DNA of 55,771 nucleotides from an uncultured Clostridia bacterium (GCA_947632045.1 CANRNQ010000013.1:1-55771); one strand, 5' to 3'. Positions 22,913 to 32,068 are shown, counted from the stretch's first letter. Translations and numbers: made by a program. The notes: a model not told the origin generated them from the sequence alone.

Positions 22913-25360
22913 TCAAGCTATGTTTTTAACATACGGCAGCTTTTCGTATCCTATCCACTTCGCGATATGACGTGTCAGCACCATTCTGTCCTTAGCGTCA
23001 ATAAGTCCGTCGGAGTTTACGTCCGCTGCCGTCTTGATTATGCTTTCATAGCCTTGCCACTTCGCTATATGGCGAGTGATAAACATTCTGTCCTTTGCGT
23101 CTATCGTTCCGTCGCCGTTCACGTCGCCCTTGTCGTACCCTATACCGAGGAGCTCGGCGGCCTTGTCAAGCTGCTTTGTGCCGTCGTCAAGTGTAAATGA
23201 CGGGAACTCGCTGTCTAAGGCAAGAATATTATAAACGTCCTGAGCCGATGTTTCAAAGCTTGAAATAAGACAGGAAAGAGTATCAGCAGTTATTTCTATG
23301 TCAACCGAGTTTAGGTAGTTCTTGATGAACATAGCAACAATGCTTGCACCGTCCTCAGTCGGGCACTTAACCTTGCCAACTACTTTGCCGAGCGAGGTGA
23401 TTCCGAGGTGAGGACCTGAAGAAGCAACACCCTCAAACTCTGTTGCAGCCGCAGTTTTGTTTGAGTCCATAGTATTCTCAATCATATTGTTTTTATCTGT
23501 TTTTGCAATCTTGCCTATACATTCATCTGTAAGAACGCAGTCGTATGTTTGAACGCCTGTCGAAGTGCTGAAGATAACCTCATCATACGGACCTGCGGGA
23601 ATATCATACTTAAATACATTTTCGCCCTTCTCGGGTGCAGATGTCATTTCCTCTTTTGAATCTTGCCAGTCATAAAGACCTGTTCCGTCTGATCCCCAAA
23701 CGTGGCAATATGCCTTGAAGCCACGACCATCTGTCGGCCACGGGCATTCCCAATAAATTGTACCGCCCTTGAATGAGGGCCAGCCCTGCGGGCGAACGAC
23801 AGGCTTGCTATGTCCTCCACCTGAGGTAGTTATGCCGAGAAGCTCGGCGGCCTTGTCAAGCTGTTTTGTGCCGTCGTCAAGTGTAAATGACGGAAACTCG
23901 CTGTCTGAAGAAAGAACAAGATAAACATATGGGGGCGTTGTATCAAAATATGAAATAAGATTGGCGAGCATATCAGCAGTTATTTCTACGTCAACTGAGT
24001 TGAGGTAGTTCTTGATGAACATAGCAACAATGCTTGCGCCGTCCTCAGTCGGACACATAACCTTGCCGACTACTTTGCCGAGGGAGGTGATTGCAAGGTG
24101 AGGACCCGAAGAAGCAACGCCCTCAAACTCTGTTGAAGCCGCAGTCTTGTTGGAATCCATAGGATTCTCAATCATATTGCTTGTATCTGTTTTTGCAATC
24201 TTGCCTATGCAGTCATCTGTAAGAACGCAGTCGTATGTTTGAACGCCTGTAGAGATGCTGAAGATAAGCAAATCATACGAACCTGCTGGAATATCATACT
24301 TAAATACATTTTCGCCCTTCTCGGGTGCAGATGTCATTTCCTCTTTTGAATCTTGCCAGTCATAAAGACCTGTTCCGTCTGATCCCCAAACGTGGCAATA
24401 TGCCTTGAAGCCACGACCATCTGTCGGCCACGGGCATTCCCAATAAATTGTACCGCCCTTGAATGAGGGCCAGCCCTGCGGGCGAACGACAGGCTTGCTA
24501 TGTCCTCCACCTGAGGTAGTTATGCCGAGAAGCTCGGCGGCCTTGTCAAGCTGTTTTGTGCCGTCGTCAAGTGTAAATGACGGAAACTCGCTGTCTGAGG
24601 CGAGAGCATTATAAACGTCCTGAGCTGTTGTGTCAAAGCTTTTAACGAGGTTTGCAAGTGTATCTGAAGTCACAATGTCAGGATTAACTACGAGATAGTT
24701 TTTAATAAACATAGCAACAATGCTTGCGCCGTCTTCCGTCGGACACTTAACCTTGCCGATTACATTGCCGAGAGAGGTGATTCCGAGGTGAGGACCTGAA
24801 GAAGCAACGCCATCAAACTCTGTTGCAGCCGCAGTCTTGTTTGAATCCATAGGATTCTCGATCATATTGCTCTTATCTGTTGTTGCAGTCTTACCTATGC
24901 AATCATCTGTAAGAACACAGTCAAATGTCTGAACGCCTGTAGAAACGCTGAAGATAACCTCATCATACGGGCCCGCAGGAACGTCATACTTGAATATATT
25001 GTCGCCCTTATCGGTTGCGGGTGTCATTTCCTCTTTTGGATCCTGCCAGTCATAAAGCGCAGAACCGTCTGAGCCCCAAATGTGGCAATATGCCTTGAAG
25101 CCACGGCCATCTGTCGGCCACGGGCATTCCCAATAAATTGTACCGCCTTTGAAGAATGGCATCATACTTACGTTCAGACAATCTGCAACAGCACCGCTAT
25201 AAAACTCATTGTAGTTAAAAGTTGAAGCGCCACTATCAGCCGCCATGGCTGAGACAGATGCCATTGAAAATACCAGCGCAAGCGATAGGACGAGGGAAAT
25301 AATTTTGCCGATCTGCCGCTTTGAGATTTTGACTCGTGTTCTTGTTCTTTGTTCTTTCAT
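22913..25360 (-). CDS. Secreted dockerin protein with three CBM26-like repeats
   Basis: 815 residues. A signal peptide (to about residue 40) is followed by three repeats of exactly 230 residues, each with a beta-rich module (SFKGGTIYWECPWPTDGRGF, ending GVQTYDCVLTD) that resembles starch-binding CBM26 domains. A second part of each repeat contains EFEGVASSGPHLGITSLG and FTLDDGTKQLDKAAELLG. Repeats are joined by TTSGGGHSKPVVRPQGWP. The C-terminus is a type I dockerin with two calcium loops, DVNGDGTIDAKDR and DVNSDGLIDAKDR, each followed by RHIAKW. No catalytic domain is visible, so it probably binds glycan and docks to a cohesin scaffold. The CBM call is by pattern only. AGGAGGAATT precedes the ATG. 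Confidence 0.75.
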   Translation of the reverse strand: MKEQRTRTRVKISKRQIGKIISLVLSLALVFSMASVSAMAADSGASTFNYNEFYSGAVADCLNVSMMPFFKGGTIYWECPWPTDGRGFKAYCHIWGSDGSALYDWQDPKEEMTPATDKGDNIFKYDVPAGPYDEVIFSVSTGVQTFDCVLTDDCIGKTATTDKSNMIENPMDSNKTAAATEFDGVASSGPHLGITSLGNVIGKVKCPTEDGASIVAMFIKNYLVVNPDIVTSDTLANLVKSFDTTAQDVYNALASDSEFPSFTLDDGTKQLDKAAELLGITTSGGGHSKPVVRPQGWPSFKGGTIYWECPWPTDGRGFKAYCHVWGSDGTGLYDWQDSKEEMTSAPEKGENVFKYDIPAGSYDLLIFSISTGVQTYDCVLTDDCIGKIAKTDTSNMIENPMDSNKTAASTEFEGVASSGPHLAITSLGKVVGKVMCPTEDGASIVAMFIKNYLNSVDVEITADMLANLISYFDTTPPYVYLVLSSDSEFPSFTLDDGTKQLDKAAELLGITTSGGGHSKPVVRPQGWPSFKGGTIYWECPWPTDGRGFKAYCHVWGSDGTGLYDWQDSKEEMTSAPEKGENVFKYDIPAGPYDEVIFSTSTGVQTYDCVLTDECIGKIAKTDKNNMIENTMDSNKTAAATEFEGVASSGPHLGITSLGKVVGKVKCPTEDGASIVAMFIKNYLNSVDIEITADTLSCLISSFETSAQDVYNILALDSEFPSFTLDDGTKQLDKAAELLGIGYDKGDVNGDGTIDAKDRMFITRHIAKWQGYESIIKTAADVNSDGLIDAKDRMVLTRHIAKWIGYEKLPYVKNIA
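23120..25170 (-). repeat. Three 690-bp in-frame direct repeats in the dockerin gene
   Basis: Matching landmarks (CAATAAATTG at 23751, 24441 and 25131) are spaced exactly 690 bp. Units 2 and 3 are almost identical at DNA level for about 250 bp (around 23610-23860 versus 24300-24550), including silent sites. This points to recent duplication or gene conversion. Confidence 0.9.
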
Positions 25361-25447
25361 TGCTTTAATTCCTCCTGTGAATAAAAATTTTATGTTTAGC
25401 TCCGTTCGTTTTTTAATATTTTTAAACGGGGATAAGTTTACAAGCTA

Positions 25448-25476
25448 ATTTTACTTTGATTAAAGCGAAAAGTCAA
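25448..25476 (-). promoter_or_regulatory. Sigma-A promoter of the dockerin gene
   Basis: On the minus strand TTGACT (25471-25476), a 17-bp spacer and TAAAAT (25448-25453), about 88 bp before the ATG. The divergent XRE gene starts 70 bp away, so its product could bind here. Confidence 0.7.
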
Positions 25477-25546
25477 CTACTTAAATACATATTACACCAA
25501 CCAAAAACACATTCTATATTATATTTTTAATTGAGGATGTGTTGAT

Positions 25547-25840
25547 ATGGTGGAATTTGGAATGATTTTAAAAGATTTAAGACTTCAAAACTGCTTGACG
25601 CAGGCACAGCTTGCGAGCAGACTCGGCGTTACTAAATCAGTTATAAGCGCTTACGAAACCGGGCTGAGAATGCCTTCATATGACATACTTATCTCTATAT
25701 CAAGGATTTTTAAGGTAACAACCGACTATCTTTTGGGTGTGGAACGCAAGTGGAATATCGATCTTTCTGGGCTTACCGATGAGGAAATCTCGGCGCTTTT
25801 AGAACTTATTCGGGCGATGAAACGAAAAAATATATCATAA
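25547..25840 (+). CDS. Small XRE-family transcriptional regulator
   Basis: 97 residues. The helix-turn-helix occupies residues about 6-62 (LTQAQLASRLGVTKSVISAYE, then GLRMPSYDILISISRIFKVTTDYLLGVE), the classic HTH_3 pattern. A short tail, LSGLTDEEISALLELIRAM, probably dimerises. GAGG upstream is a modest ribosome site. It is divergent from the dockerin gene and may control it or itself. No operator palindrome was identified with confidence. Confidence 0.85.
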   Translation: MVEFGMILKDLRLQNCLTQAQLASRLGVTKSVISAYETGLRMPSYDILISISRIFKVTTDYLLGVERKWNIDLSGLTDEEISALLELIRAMKRKNIS

Positions 25841-25996
25841 TGCAGCCTGTGTTGCGATTTATAATTATTTTATAATATCTGTTAAATCAAATATAAATGG
25901 CTTGCCAAAACTCAATATATCCTTATCTCGATTATATTAACAATTGTAAATATTGTCAAGCATAAAAACATAGATTAATTTTATATTGGTGGTAAT

Positions 25997-26197
25997 ATGA
26001 TCAAGTATACGCCTTTTTGGGAAACGCTGAAGAAAAGCGACGAAAGCACATATACGCTTATCCACAAACACAACATCAGCAGCGCCACTATTGACAGGTT
26101 AAGAAAAAATCAGGGCATCAGCACAATGAAGATCGACGACCTTTGCAGGATTCTCCACTGCCGAGTAGAGGATATTCTCGTTTACGAGGAAGAATGA
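25997..26197 (+). CDS. Very small XRE/Cro-type regulator (66 residues)
   Basis: The whole protein is a helix-turn-helix of the HTH_26 type: WETLKKSDESTYTLIHKHNI, SSATIDRLRKNQGISTMKID and DLCRILHCRVEDILVYEEE. Proteins of this kind usually act as dimeric repressors. A TTGGTGGT ribosome region precedes the ATG. It follows the 97-residue XRE gene by 156 bp on the same strand. Target unknown. Confidence 0.8.
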   Translation: MIKYTPFWETLKKSDESTYTLIHKHNISSATIDRLRKNQGISTMKIDDLCRILHCRVEDILVYEEE

Positions 26198-26362
26198 ACA
26201 GCCTTTAGCTAAAGCTTTAAGCATCAGGTGATTGCATAAGGCGTTTTCGGAGGCTTGATTTTTATAGTGAGAAATAATTGCAGACAGACCGAGATAACAT
26301 TTAAATCATATTTCTAAAAGTTAGCTATTTCAATTTTTATCAAAACGGATTTATAAACAAAC

Positions 26363-26394
26363 AACGCCCGACGACATTGCTGCCGTCGGGCGTT
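26363..26394 (-). terminator. Intrinsic terminator after citrate synthase, probably bidirectional
   Basis: An 11-bp stem AACGCCCGACG / CGTCGGGCGTT with a 10-nt loop. Read on the minus strand it is followed by a T-rich tract (GTTTGTTTAT), about 90 nt after the citrate synthase stop. The stem is nearly the same as the ptsH terminator. Confidence 0.7.
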
Positions 26395-26481
26395 TCCACT
26401 CTCAATGATCAATTTACGGGTTCGAAATCAATAAGCTATATCGTTTTCGCAGAGCCTATTTTCGTCCGCGCCATTTTTAAA

Positions 26482-27852
26482 TCATCTGTTTTTCATATCA
26501 ATATAATTAAGATGCTCCTGAATATTCATATATGCCGGCCTGATTATCTTGCCCGCGTTGGTAATCTCCTCTATCCTGTGGGCGCTCCAGCCGGATATTC
26601 TCGCGATGGCGAACAGCGGAGTGAAGAGCTCTTGCGGAAGATCAAGCATAGTGTAGACGAATCCGCTGTAAAAATCTACGTTCGCGCTCACACCCTTATA
26701 TACTCTGCGTTCGCGGACGATTTGTTCGGCGGCTATCCTTGAAACCGCGTCGTAAAGATGAAACTCGTCTTCGCGCCCCTTTTCTTTTGAAAGGCTTTCG
26801 ACAAATTTCTTTAATACCCTTGCGCGGGGGTCGGAAACGGAATATATGGCGTGACCTATGCCGTAAACAAGGCCGCTTTTGTCAAAGGCTTCCTTGTGGA
26901 GTATCTTGGTTATATATGCGGCGATTTCGTCGTCATCGTAATAATCCTTGACGTGCGCCTTGATATCCTCAAACATACGCGCAACCTTTATGTTTGCGCC
27001 GCCGTGCTTCGGACCCTTAAGAGAGCCGAGAGCCGCCGCAATGGCCGAGTATGTGTCTGTGCCCGACGAGGTGACGACGTGAGTTGTGAACGTCGAGTTG
27101 TTTCCGCCGCCGTGCTCCGCGTGCAGAACAAGCGCCATATCGAGCAGCCTCGCCTCAAGGCGAGTGTAGCGGCTGTCCGACCTGAGCATATATAGAATGT
27201 TCTCTGCGGTTGAAAGCTCGGGCTGAGGATTATGTATAAACAGGCTCTTGTTTTCGTGAAAATATCCGTACGCCTGAAAGCTGTAAACCGAGAGTATCGG
27301 AAACAGCGAGATAAGCTGTATGCACTGGCGCAATACGTTCGGCAGCGAGGTGTCGTCGGGATTGTTGTCGTAGGAGTACAGCGTGAGCACGCTCCTCGCA
27401 AGCGCGTTCATTATATCCTTGCTCGGCATTTTCATAATTATGTCCCGCACAAAGCTCATGGGCAGCGAGCGGTAATATGAAAGCAGGCCGCGGAACTCAT
27501 CAAGCTGCTGCTCGTTCGGCAGCTTGCCAAAAAGCAAAAGATAGGTGACCTCCTCAAAGCCGAAGCGGTCGTCCTTGATAAAGCCGTCAACTATCGACTC
27601 TACATTGTAGCCGCGATAATAAAGCTGTCCGTCGATTGGGACCCTCTCTCCGTCCGGCGTTTCCTCAAAGGCGAAAACGTCGGAGATCTCAGTCAGTCCG
27701 GTCAACACGCCCCGACCGTTTACGTCGCGCAAGCCTCTTTTAACGTCGTATTTCGTGTATAGCGACGGATCAATGTTGTTGTTATTTGCGCAGATCTCGC
27801 TCAATTTAAGTATCTCCGGCGTAATTTGGCTGAACTCTCTTTCGTGCTCCAA
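26482..27852 (-). CDS. Citrate synthase (first copy)
   Basis: 456 residues. Citrate synthase fold with LVLHAEHGGGNNSTFTTHV (catalytic His and substrate loop), LKGPKHGGAN (second His) and GIGHAIYSVSDPRARVLK (substrate contacts), plus the catalytic Asp in VDFYSGFVY. It condenses acetyl-CoA and oxaloacetate, feeding glutamate synthesis through a partial TCA branch. It is the last gene in a minus-strand run behind cimA and ilvB. A paralogue of similar length and about 60% estimated identity lies at 43728. A 2-methylcitrate synthase activity cannot be excluded. Confidence 0.92.
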   Translation of the reverse strand: MEHEREFSQITPEILKLSEICANNNNIDPSLYTKYDVKRGLRDVNGRGVLTGLTEISDVFAFEETPDGERVPIDGQLYYRGYNVESIVDGFIKDDRFGFEEVTYLLLFGKLPNEQQLDEFRGLLSYYRSLPMSFVRDIIMKMPSKDIMNALARSVLTLYSYDNNPDDTSLPNVLRQCIQLISLFPILSVYSFQAYGYFHENKSLFIHNPQPELSTAENILYMLRSDSRYTRLEARLLDMALVLHAEHGGGNNSTFTTHVVTSSGTDTYSAIAAALGSLKGPKHGGANIKVARMFEDIKAHVKDYYDDDEIAAYITKILHKEAFDKSGLVYGIGHAIYSVSDPRARVLKKFVESLSKEKGREDEFHLYDAVSRIAAEQIVRERRVYKGVSANVDFYSGFVYTMLDLPQELFTPLFAIARISGWSAHRIEEITNAGKIIRPAYMNIQEHLNYIDMKNR

Positions 27853-28021
27853 TTAACTCACTTCCTTTAAAATGATGCGCCTATCCGTTTGTTTCCACAT
27901 AATTCCCTCGCAGCATTATATGCTGCGCTCAAATGTATTATAACAGTTTTTTGAGAAAAATTCAAATTTCCGAAAGAGAAAAAATAACATTGTGTCACTA
28001 TCGACAAAAGCCGAATGACTT

Positions 28022-29593
28022 TTAAGCCCTGTCTTGTATAAGATGATATTCGATTGACTCAGCAAGGGCTATGCGGCTCGCCTCGACAACGTCGGAGGAT
28101 ACGCCCACGGTCGACCATACGCTTTTTCCGTCAGACGAGGTGATAAGCACCCTGACGGTAGCGGCGGTCGCGCTTTTCGGGTCCATAACACGAACCTTGT
28201 AGTCTATCAAGTGCATTTTTCTCAGCGACGGATAGAACACCTCGAGCGCGCGCCTGAGCGCCTTATCCATGGCGCTTATCGGACCGTTGCCCTCGGCTGC
28301 CATGAGCTGGTCCTTGTCGTTTACCCTTACCTTGACCGTTGCCGTCGCGCTGCAATTATCGTTTTCGCACGGCCTGCCGGATATTATTTTATAGTTTTTA
28401 AGCTCGAAAAACGGCTTGTATTTTCCAAGACTGCGGCGGATAAGCATTTCAAGGCTGCTGTCTGCTCCCTCGTATTGATAGCCCTGCTGCTCCATCTTTT
28501 TGAGGGCTTCGAGTATCTGCGCCGTTTCCTCGCTGTTTTTCTCTATCGTCGGGTCTATCTTTTTTATGCGCTCCAGCACCGCCCCTCTGCCCGAAATCTC
28601 GCTCATGAGAAATCTGCGCGTGTTGCCGAAGGTTTCAGGCGGAACGTGCTCGAACGAGCGGGGCAGCTTTAGTACGCCGTCAGCGTGCATTCCCGCCTTG
28701 TGAGCGAAGGCGCTTATGCCGATAAACGGTTCTCCGCGTTTTATCGATGTGTTTGAAATTTCGCCTATCTCACGCGCCGTGAGAGTTACGTTTACAAGCT
28801 GATCTTGAGGTATGCAGCTATACTTTCCCGTGAGCGTGAGGTCGGGGATTATCGTGGAGAGGTTCGCGTTGCCGCAGCGCTCGCCGTAGCCGAGATAGGT
28901 TCCCTGAACCTGTACCGCGCCTGCCTTGACCGCCATTATCGAGTTAGCAACCGCCATACCTCTGTCGTTGTGGGTGTGTATGCCGATTTTAACGTCGGGG
29001 AAGCGTTTGCACACCGCCTGTATGGCGGAATAGATCTCATCGGGATAAGCGGCTCCGTTGGTGTCGCAGAGAGCCAGACACTCCGCTCCGCCGTTTACCG
29101 CATTTTGCAGCGCCTCAAGCGCAAATTCAGGCTCGTCCTTGTACCCGTCAAAAAAATGCTCCGCGTCAAATATAACGCTCTTTCCGCTCTCCCTTAAAAA
29201 GCGGCAGGTGTCGTATATCATGGCAAAGTTTTCCTCGGGCGTTGTGTTTATTATTTCGGTGACGTGGAGCTTCCAGCATTTGCCAAATACGGCTACCGTG
29301 TTCGTGCCGGCTCCGAGCAGCGCCGTAAGGTTTTTATCCTCGCTTGGAGCTATGCCCTTTCTGCGCGTACTTCCGAATGCGACGAGGCGCGAATGCTTTA
29401 GCTTGAGCTTTTTTGCCTCCTCAAAAAATTCGAGGTCCTTTGGGTTGGAGCCGGGGTTGCCCGCCTCTATGTATTTAACGCCAAGCCTGTCGAGCGATTT
29501 TACTATCGCGAGCTTATCTTGGACGGAGAATGATATGCCCTCGCCCTGCGCGCCGTCGCGCAGGGTAGAGTCGAAAATTTCGATCTGCTTCAT
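28022..29593 (-). CDS. cimA: (R)-citramalate synthase
   Basis: 523 residues. It condenses pyruvate and acetyl-CoA to citramalate, the threonine-independent entry to isoleucine. The N-terminal TIM barrel begins IEIFDSTLRDGAQGEGISF and includes GIHTHNDRGMAVANS (metal-binding His) and YGERCGNANL. The C-terminal LeuA-type regulatory domain (about 400-520) binds the feedback inhibitor. The QGEGISFS start and the length fit the CimA branch better than 2-isopropylmalate or homocitrate synthase. It lies between ilvB and citrate synthase behind an isoleucine-type T-box, which supports the call. Confidence 0.9.
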   Translation of the reverse strand: MKQIEIFDSTLRDGAQGEGISFSVQDKLAIVKSLDRLGVKYIEAGNPGSNPKDLEFFEEAKKLKLKHSRLVAFGSTRRKGIAPSEDKNLTALLGAGTNTVAVFGKCWKLHVTEIINTTPEENFAMIYDTCRFLRESGKSVIFDAEHFFDGYKDEPEFALEALQNAVNGGAECLALCDTNGAAYPDEIYSAIQAVCKRFPDVKIGIHTHNDRGMAVANSIMAVKAGAVQVQGTYLGYGERCGNANLSTIIPDLTLTGKYSCIPQDQLVNVTLTAREIGEISNTSIKRGEPFIGISAFAHKAGMHADGVLKLPRSFEHVPPETFGNTRRFLMSEISGRGAVLERIKKIDPTIEKNSEETAQILEALKKMEQQGYQYEGADSSLEMLIRRSLGKYKPFFELKNYKIISGRPCENDNCSATATVKVRVNDKDQLMAAEGNGPISAMDKALRRALEVFYPSLRKMHLIDYKVRVMDPKSATAATVRVLITSSDGKSVWSTVGVSSDVVEASRIALAESIEYHLIQDRA

Positions 29594-29651
29594 AGCTTTA
29601 TCCTTTCGTAGACGGTTGTTTTTTATGTGAATTATACGGCTTCTGCTGTGA

Positions 29652-29880
29652 CTGTCGCTTCTTTACGCTCTTTTTATGTGCGTGAGGAAGGGGAAGGGCT
29701 CGGGCGGCGCCCGCCGCGGCGCAGCCGCGGCAGAAAACGCGGCGGGGCAGGGGGCTGCCATCTCTCAGAAATTTCCCCGCCGCCGCGTTTTTGCAAATTT
29801 CCGCCGGAGGCGGAAATTTGCCGGGCGCCGCCCGAGCCCGAACTCCCGCTCTAAGTGACTGAGGCGTATAACAGCGACAG
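29652..29880 (+). repeat. Structured intergenic element, copy D
   Basis: Terminal repeats CTGTCGCT (29652-29659) / AGCGACAG (29873-29880) lie 36 and 33 nt outside a perfect 17-bp closing stem GGGCTCGGGCGGCGCCC (29696-29712) / GGGCGCCGCCCGAGCCC (29823-29839). One A-T pair of the other copies is replaced here by C-G, keeping the pairing. Internal hairpins: CCGCGGC-GCA-GCCGCGG, AAAACGCGGCGGGG...CCCCGCCGCCGCGTTTT-like, and CAAATTTCCGCC-GGA-GGCGGAAATTTG. It sits inside the ilvB-cimA run. Confidence 0.92.
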
Positions 29881-29912
29881 CCCCGTAAGCTAAGGCTAAG
29901 AAACGAAGCCCC

Positions 29913-31574
29913 TTATTCAAGCTCCGTTATCATCTCGGCGGCAGTCCTTCCCGGAGGTATCATCGGGAGTACGTTCGCGTCTGGCGAGATTTTGAAATCG
30001 ATCACGACCGGAGCGTTAAGCGCATAAGCGCGCTCAAGAGCGGAATCGACCTCCTCCGGCTTCGTGACGCTTATCCCTTCAACGCCGAACGAGCGCGCGA
30101 GAGATGAAAAATCCGTGGCTCTGTGCGGGTCAGTCTGCGAAAAGCGCCTGCCGTAAAACAGCTTTTGCCACTGACGCACCATTCCGAGAACGCTGTTGTT
30201 CATAACGCAGACAACAACGGGTATGTTGTAGCTTTTGAGAGTGACAAGCTCGTTCAAATTCATATGGAAGCTGCCGTCGCCGGTGACGAGAGTAACGCGA
30301 CAGCCTGGACGCGCAAGGCTCGCGCCTATCGAAGCACCCATGCCAAAGCCCATGGTGCCGAGCCCGCCGGAGGTTATAAACGTCCTCGGCTTGTTGAATG
30401 AGCATACCTGAGCCGCCCACATCTGGTGCTGACCGACGTCGGTCACGATAATGTCGCCGTCGCCCTTCATGCTTTGTATTTTTCCGAGAATATGCTGAGG
30501 GGAGGGGTAGCCGCTCTCCTGTGGCTCGGCGGCGCGCTCCTTTTTCCAGCTTTCTATTGTTTCAAGCCATTCCCTGTGCTCAAGCTGGGATAAAAGCTCC
30601 AGAACCCTTGCCGCAGTTTCCTTTATATCGCCGAGCAGAGCGCAGTCCGTCATTACGTTTTTGTCTATTTCCCTTTCGTCTATGTCAAAGTGGATTATCG
30701 AGGCGTTTTCTCTGAACCTCTCGCGGTCACCAGCAACGCGGTCGGAAAAGCGCGCGCCGATGGCGATTATGCAGTCGGCGTTCAGAGTGGCCATTCCCGT
30801 TTCGTACATTCCGTGCATTCCGAGGTTGCCAAAATAGAGCGGGTCGCTGCCGGGAATACCGCCGATGCCCATAAGCGAGCAGCACACGGGAGCGTCCATT
30901 CTGTGGGCAAGCTCAAGCAGCAGCTTTTCCGCGCCGCTGCTTATAACTCCGCCGCCGGCGTAAATAAACGGGCGTTTAGAGCTTTTAATAATCTCGACGG
31001 CCCTCTTGTAGTCGTTATCACAAGGTGCGGCGACGTCGCAAACGGGGGAAACCCTTTCAAACTCCGTTTCCATAGCCGAAATGTCCTTAGGAATATCAAC
31101 GAGCACGGGACCCTTTCTGCCCGAGGAGGCTATTCTGAACGCCTCCCTTATAGTCGGAGCAAGCTCCTCCATGCTCATAACGCGAAAGCTCTTTTTTGTG
31201 ACCGGAGCGGCGATGGATTTTATATCCACCTCCTGAAAGCTGTCCCTGCCCAAGCCGTCGCGAGTTACGTTGCCAGTTATGGCGACGACGGGCGAGCTGT
31301 CCATCTTGGCCGTCGCAAGACCCGTTATTAAATTTGTAGCCCCGGGGCCCGAGGTCGCGATAACTACCCCGACCTTGCCGGTCGCGCGGGCATATCCGTC
31401 CGCCGCATGGGACGCGCCCTGCTCGTGCGCCGTGAGTATGTGATTTATACGGTCGCTGTACTTGTAGAGAGCGTCATATATGTTTAGCACAGCTCCGCCG
31501 GGATAGCCGAAAACAGTGTCGACCCCCTGCTCGATAAGACATTCGCAAATAATATCGGATCCGTTCAATTTCAT
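29913..31574 (-). CDS. ilvB: Acetolactate synthase large subunit
   Basis: 553 residues. A ThDP-dependent enzyme making 2-acetolactate or 2-aceto-2-hydroxybutyrate for valine, leucine and isoleucine. It shows the ThDP-activating Glu in LTAHEQGASHAADGYARATG, the FAD-binding middle domain and the cofactor motif GDGSFHMNLNEL...NN. A GGGGAG site precedes the ATG. The catalytic subunit normally pairs with IlvN, which is not in the window. Control by the upstream T-box links it to isoleucine supply. Confidence 0.95.
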   Translation of the reverse strand: MKLNGSDIICECLIEQGVDTVFGYPGGAVLNIYDALYKYSDRINHILTAHEQGASHAADGYARATGKVGVVIATSGPGATNLITGLATAKMDSSPVVAITGNVTRDGLGRDSFQEVDIKSIAAPVTKKSFRVMSMEELAPTIREAFRIASSGRKGPVLVDIPKDISAMETEFERVSPVCDVAAPCDNDYKRAVEIIKSSKRPFIYAGGGVISSGAEKLLLELAHRMDAPVCCSLMGIGGIPGSDPLYFGNLGMHGMYETGMATLNADCIIAIGARFSDRVAGDRERFRENASIIHFDIDEREIDKNVMTDCALLGDIKETAARVLELLSQLEHREWLETIESWKKERAAEPQESGYPSPQHILGKIQSMKGDGDIIVTDVGQHQMWAAQVCSFNKPRTFITSGGLGTMGFGMGASIGASLARPGCRVTLVTGDGSFHMNLNELVTLKSYNIPVVVCVMNNSVLGMVRQWQKLFYGRRFSQTDPHRATDFSSLARSFGVEGISVTKPEEVDSALERAYALNAPVVIDFKISPDANVLPMIPPGRTAAEMITELE

Positions 31575-31654
31575 TTCAAAATCTCCCCGCTTTAAAATTC
31601 ACATAATTATTGCTGAAAGCGCCGAGCGGAGATTAAAAATATAACGCTCCCGCA

Positions 31655-31945
31655 GGCGCAATAAAAAAAGCCCATGCAGTCGGACAACCGACTGCAAAGG
31701 CGAAAAAATTCCGTGGTACCACTTTGCTTGCTCAAAAGAGCCGCTTTGAGCATCGGGCAAAAGCCGAATGCCGTCCCGTATAACGGCGGGCAGCCGTTCT
31801 TACCTAAAACGCGCGGGGCGCTTCAGCAGAAAACTCAGGGGTGATTTTCCTCGGGGGCAATACCGCCTTGCACCAAACGGCGGCTCTCTGAAAAAGCTTA
31901 TCCCTCGTACTCTTCCCCGTCAAAGCCTTTGAAATATTCCGTTAT
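31655..31945 (-). promoter_or_regulatory. T-box leader (isoleucine specifier) of ilvB-cimA
   Basis: On the minus strand the leader shows the AGTA motif in stem I (GAAGAGTACGAGG), the conserved AGAGAG...GGTGCAAGGC segment, a specifier region AAAATCACCCCTGAG with the triplet ATC at 31843-31845, the T-box AAAGTGGTACCACGGAATT (about 31706-31724), and a terminator GCAGTCGGTTGTCCGACTGC (31676-31695) followed by ATGGGCTTTTTTT. Uncharged tRNA-Ile would pair with the specifier and T-box and prevent termination. Assignment of ATC as specifier is by position before the conserved purine. Confidence 0.92.
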
Positions 31946-31950
31946 CAAAT

Positions 31951-31978
31951 ATTTTAACATTTATCGCGGATTTGTCAA
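31951..31978 (-). promoter_or_regulatory. Sigma-A promoter of the ilvB T-box transcript
   Basis: On the minus strand TTGACA (31973-31978), a 16-bp spacer and TAAAAT (31951-31956), immediately upstream of the T-box leader. Confidence 0.7.
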
Positions 31979-32039
31979 TACAAAAAATAAAATTTGTTGC
32001 GCAGAAAGCGCTGCAAACGCGGCAAATTTGAGCTTAATA

Positions 32040-32068
32040 TTGACATTTACTTCGGCTAATGCTTTAAT
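32040..32068 (+). promoter_or_regulatory. Sigma-A promoter of the Nif11-type gene
   Basis: TTGACA (32040-32045), a 17-bp spacer and TTTAAT (32063-32068), about 40 bp before the ATG at 32108. It is divergent from the ilvB promoter. Confidence 0.65.

Noticed and set aside
18592-26394. The two similar CGCCCGACGAC hairpins (18592, 26363) as a dispersed repeat
   Set aside because: Similarity is confined to the terminator stem. Both sit at gene ends and act as ordinary intrinsic terminators.
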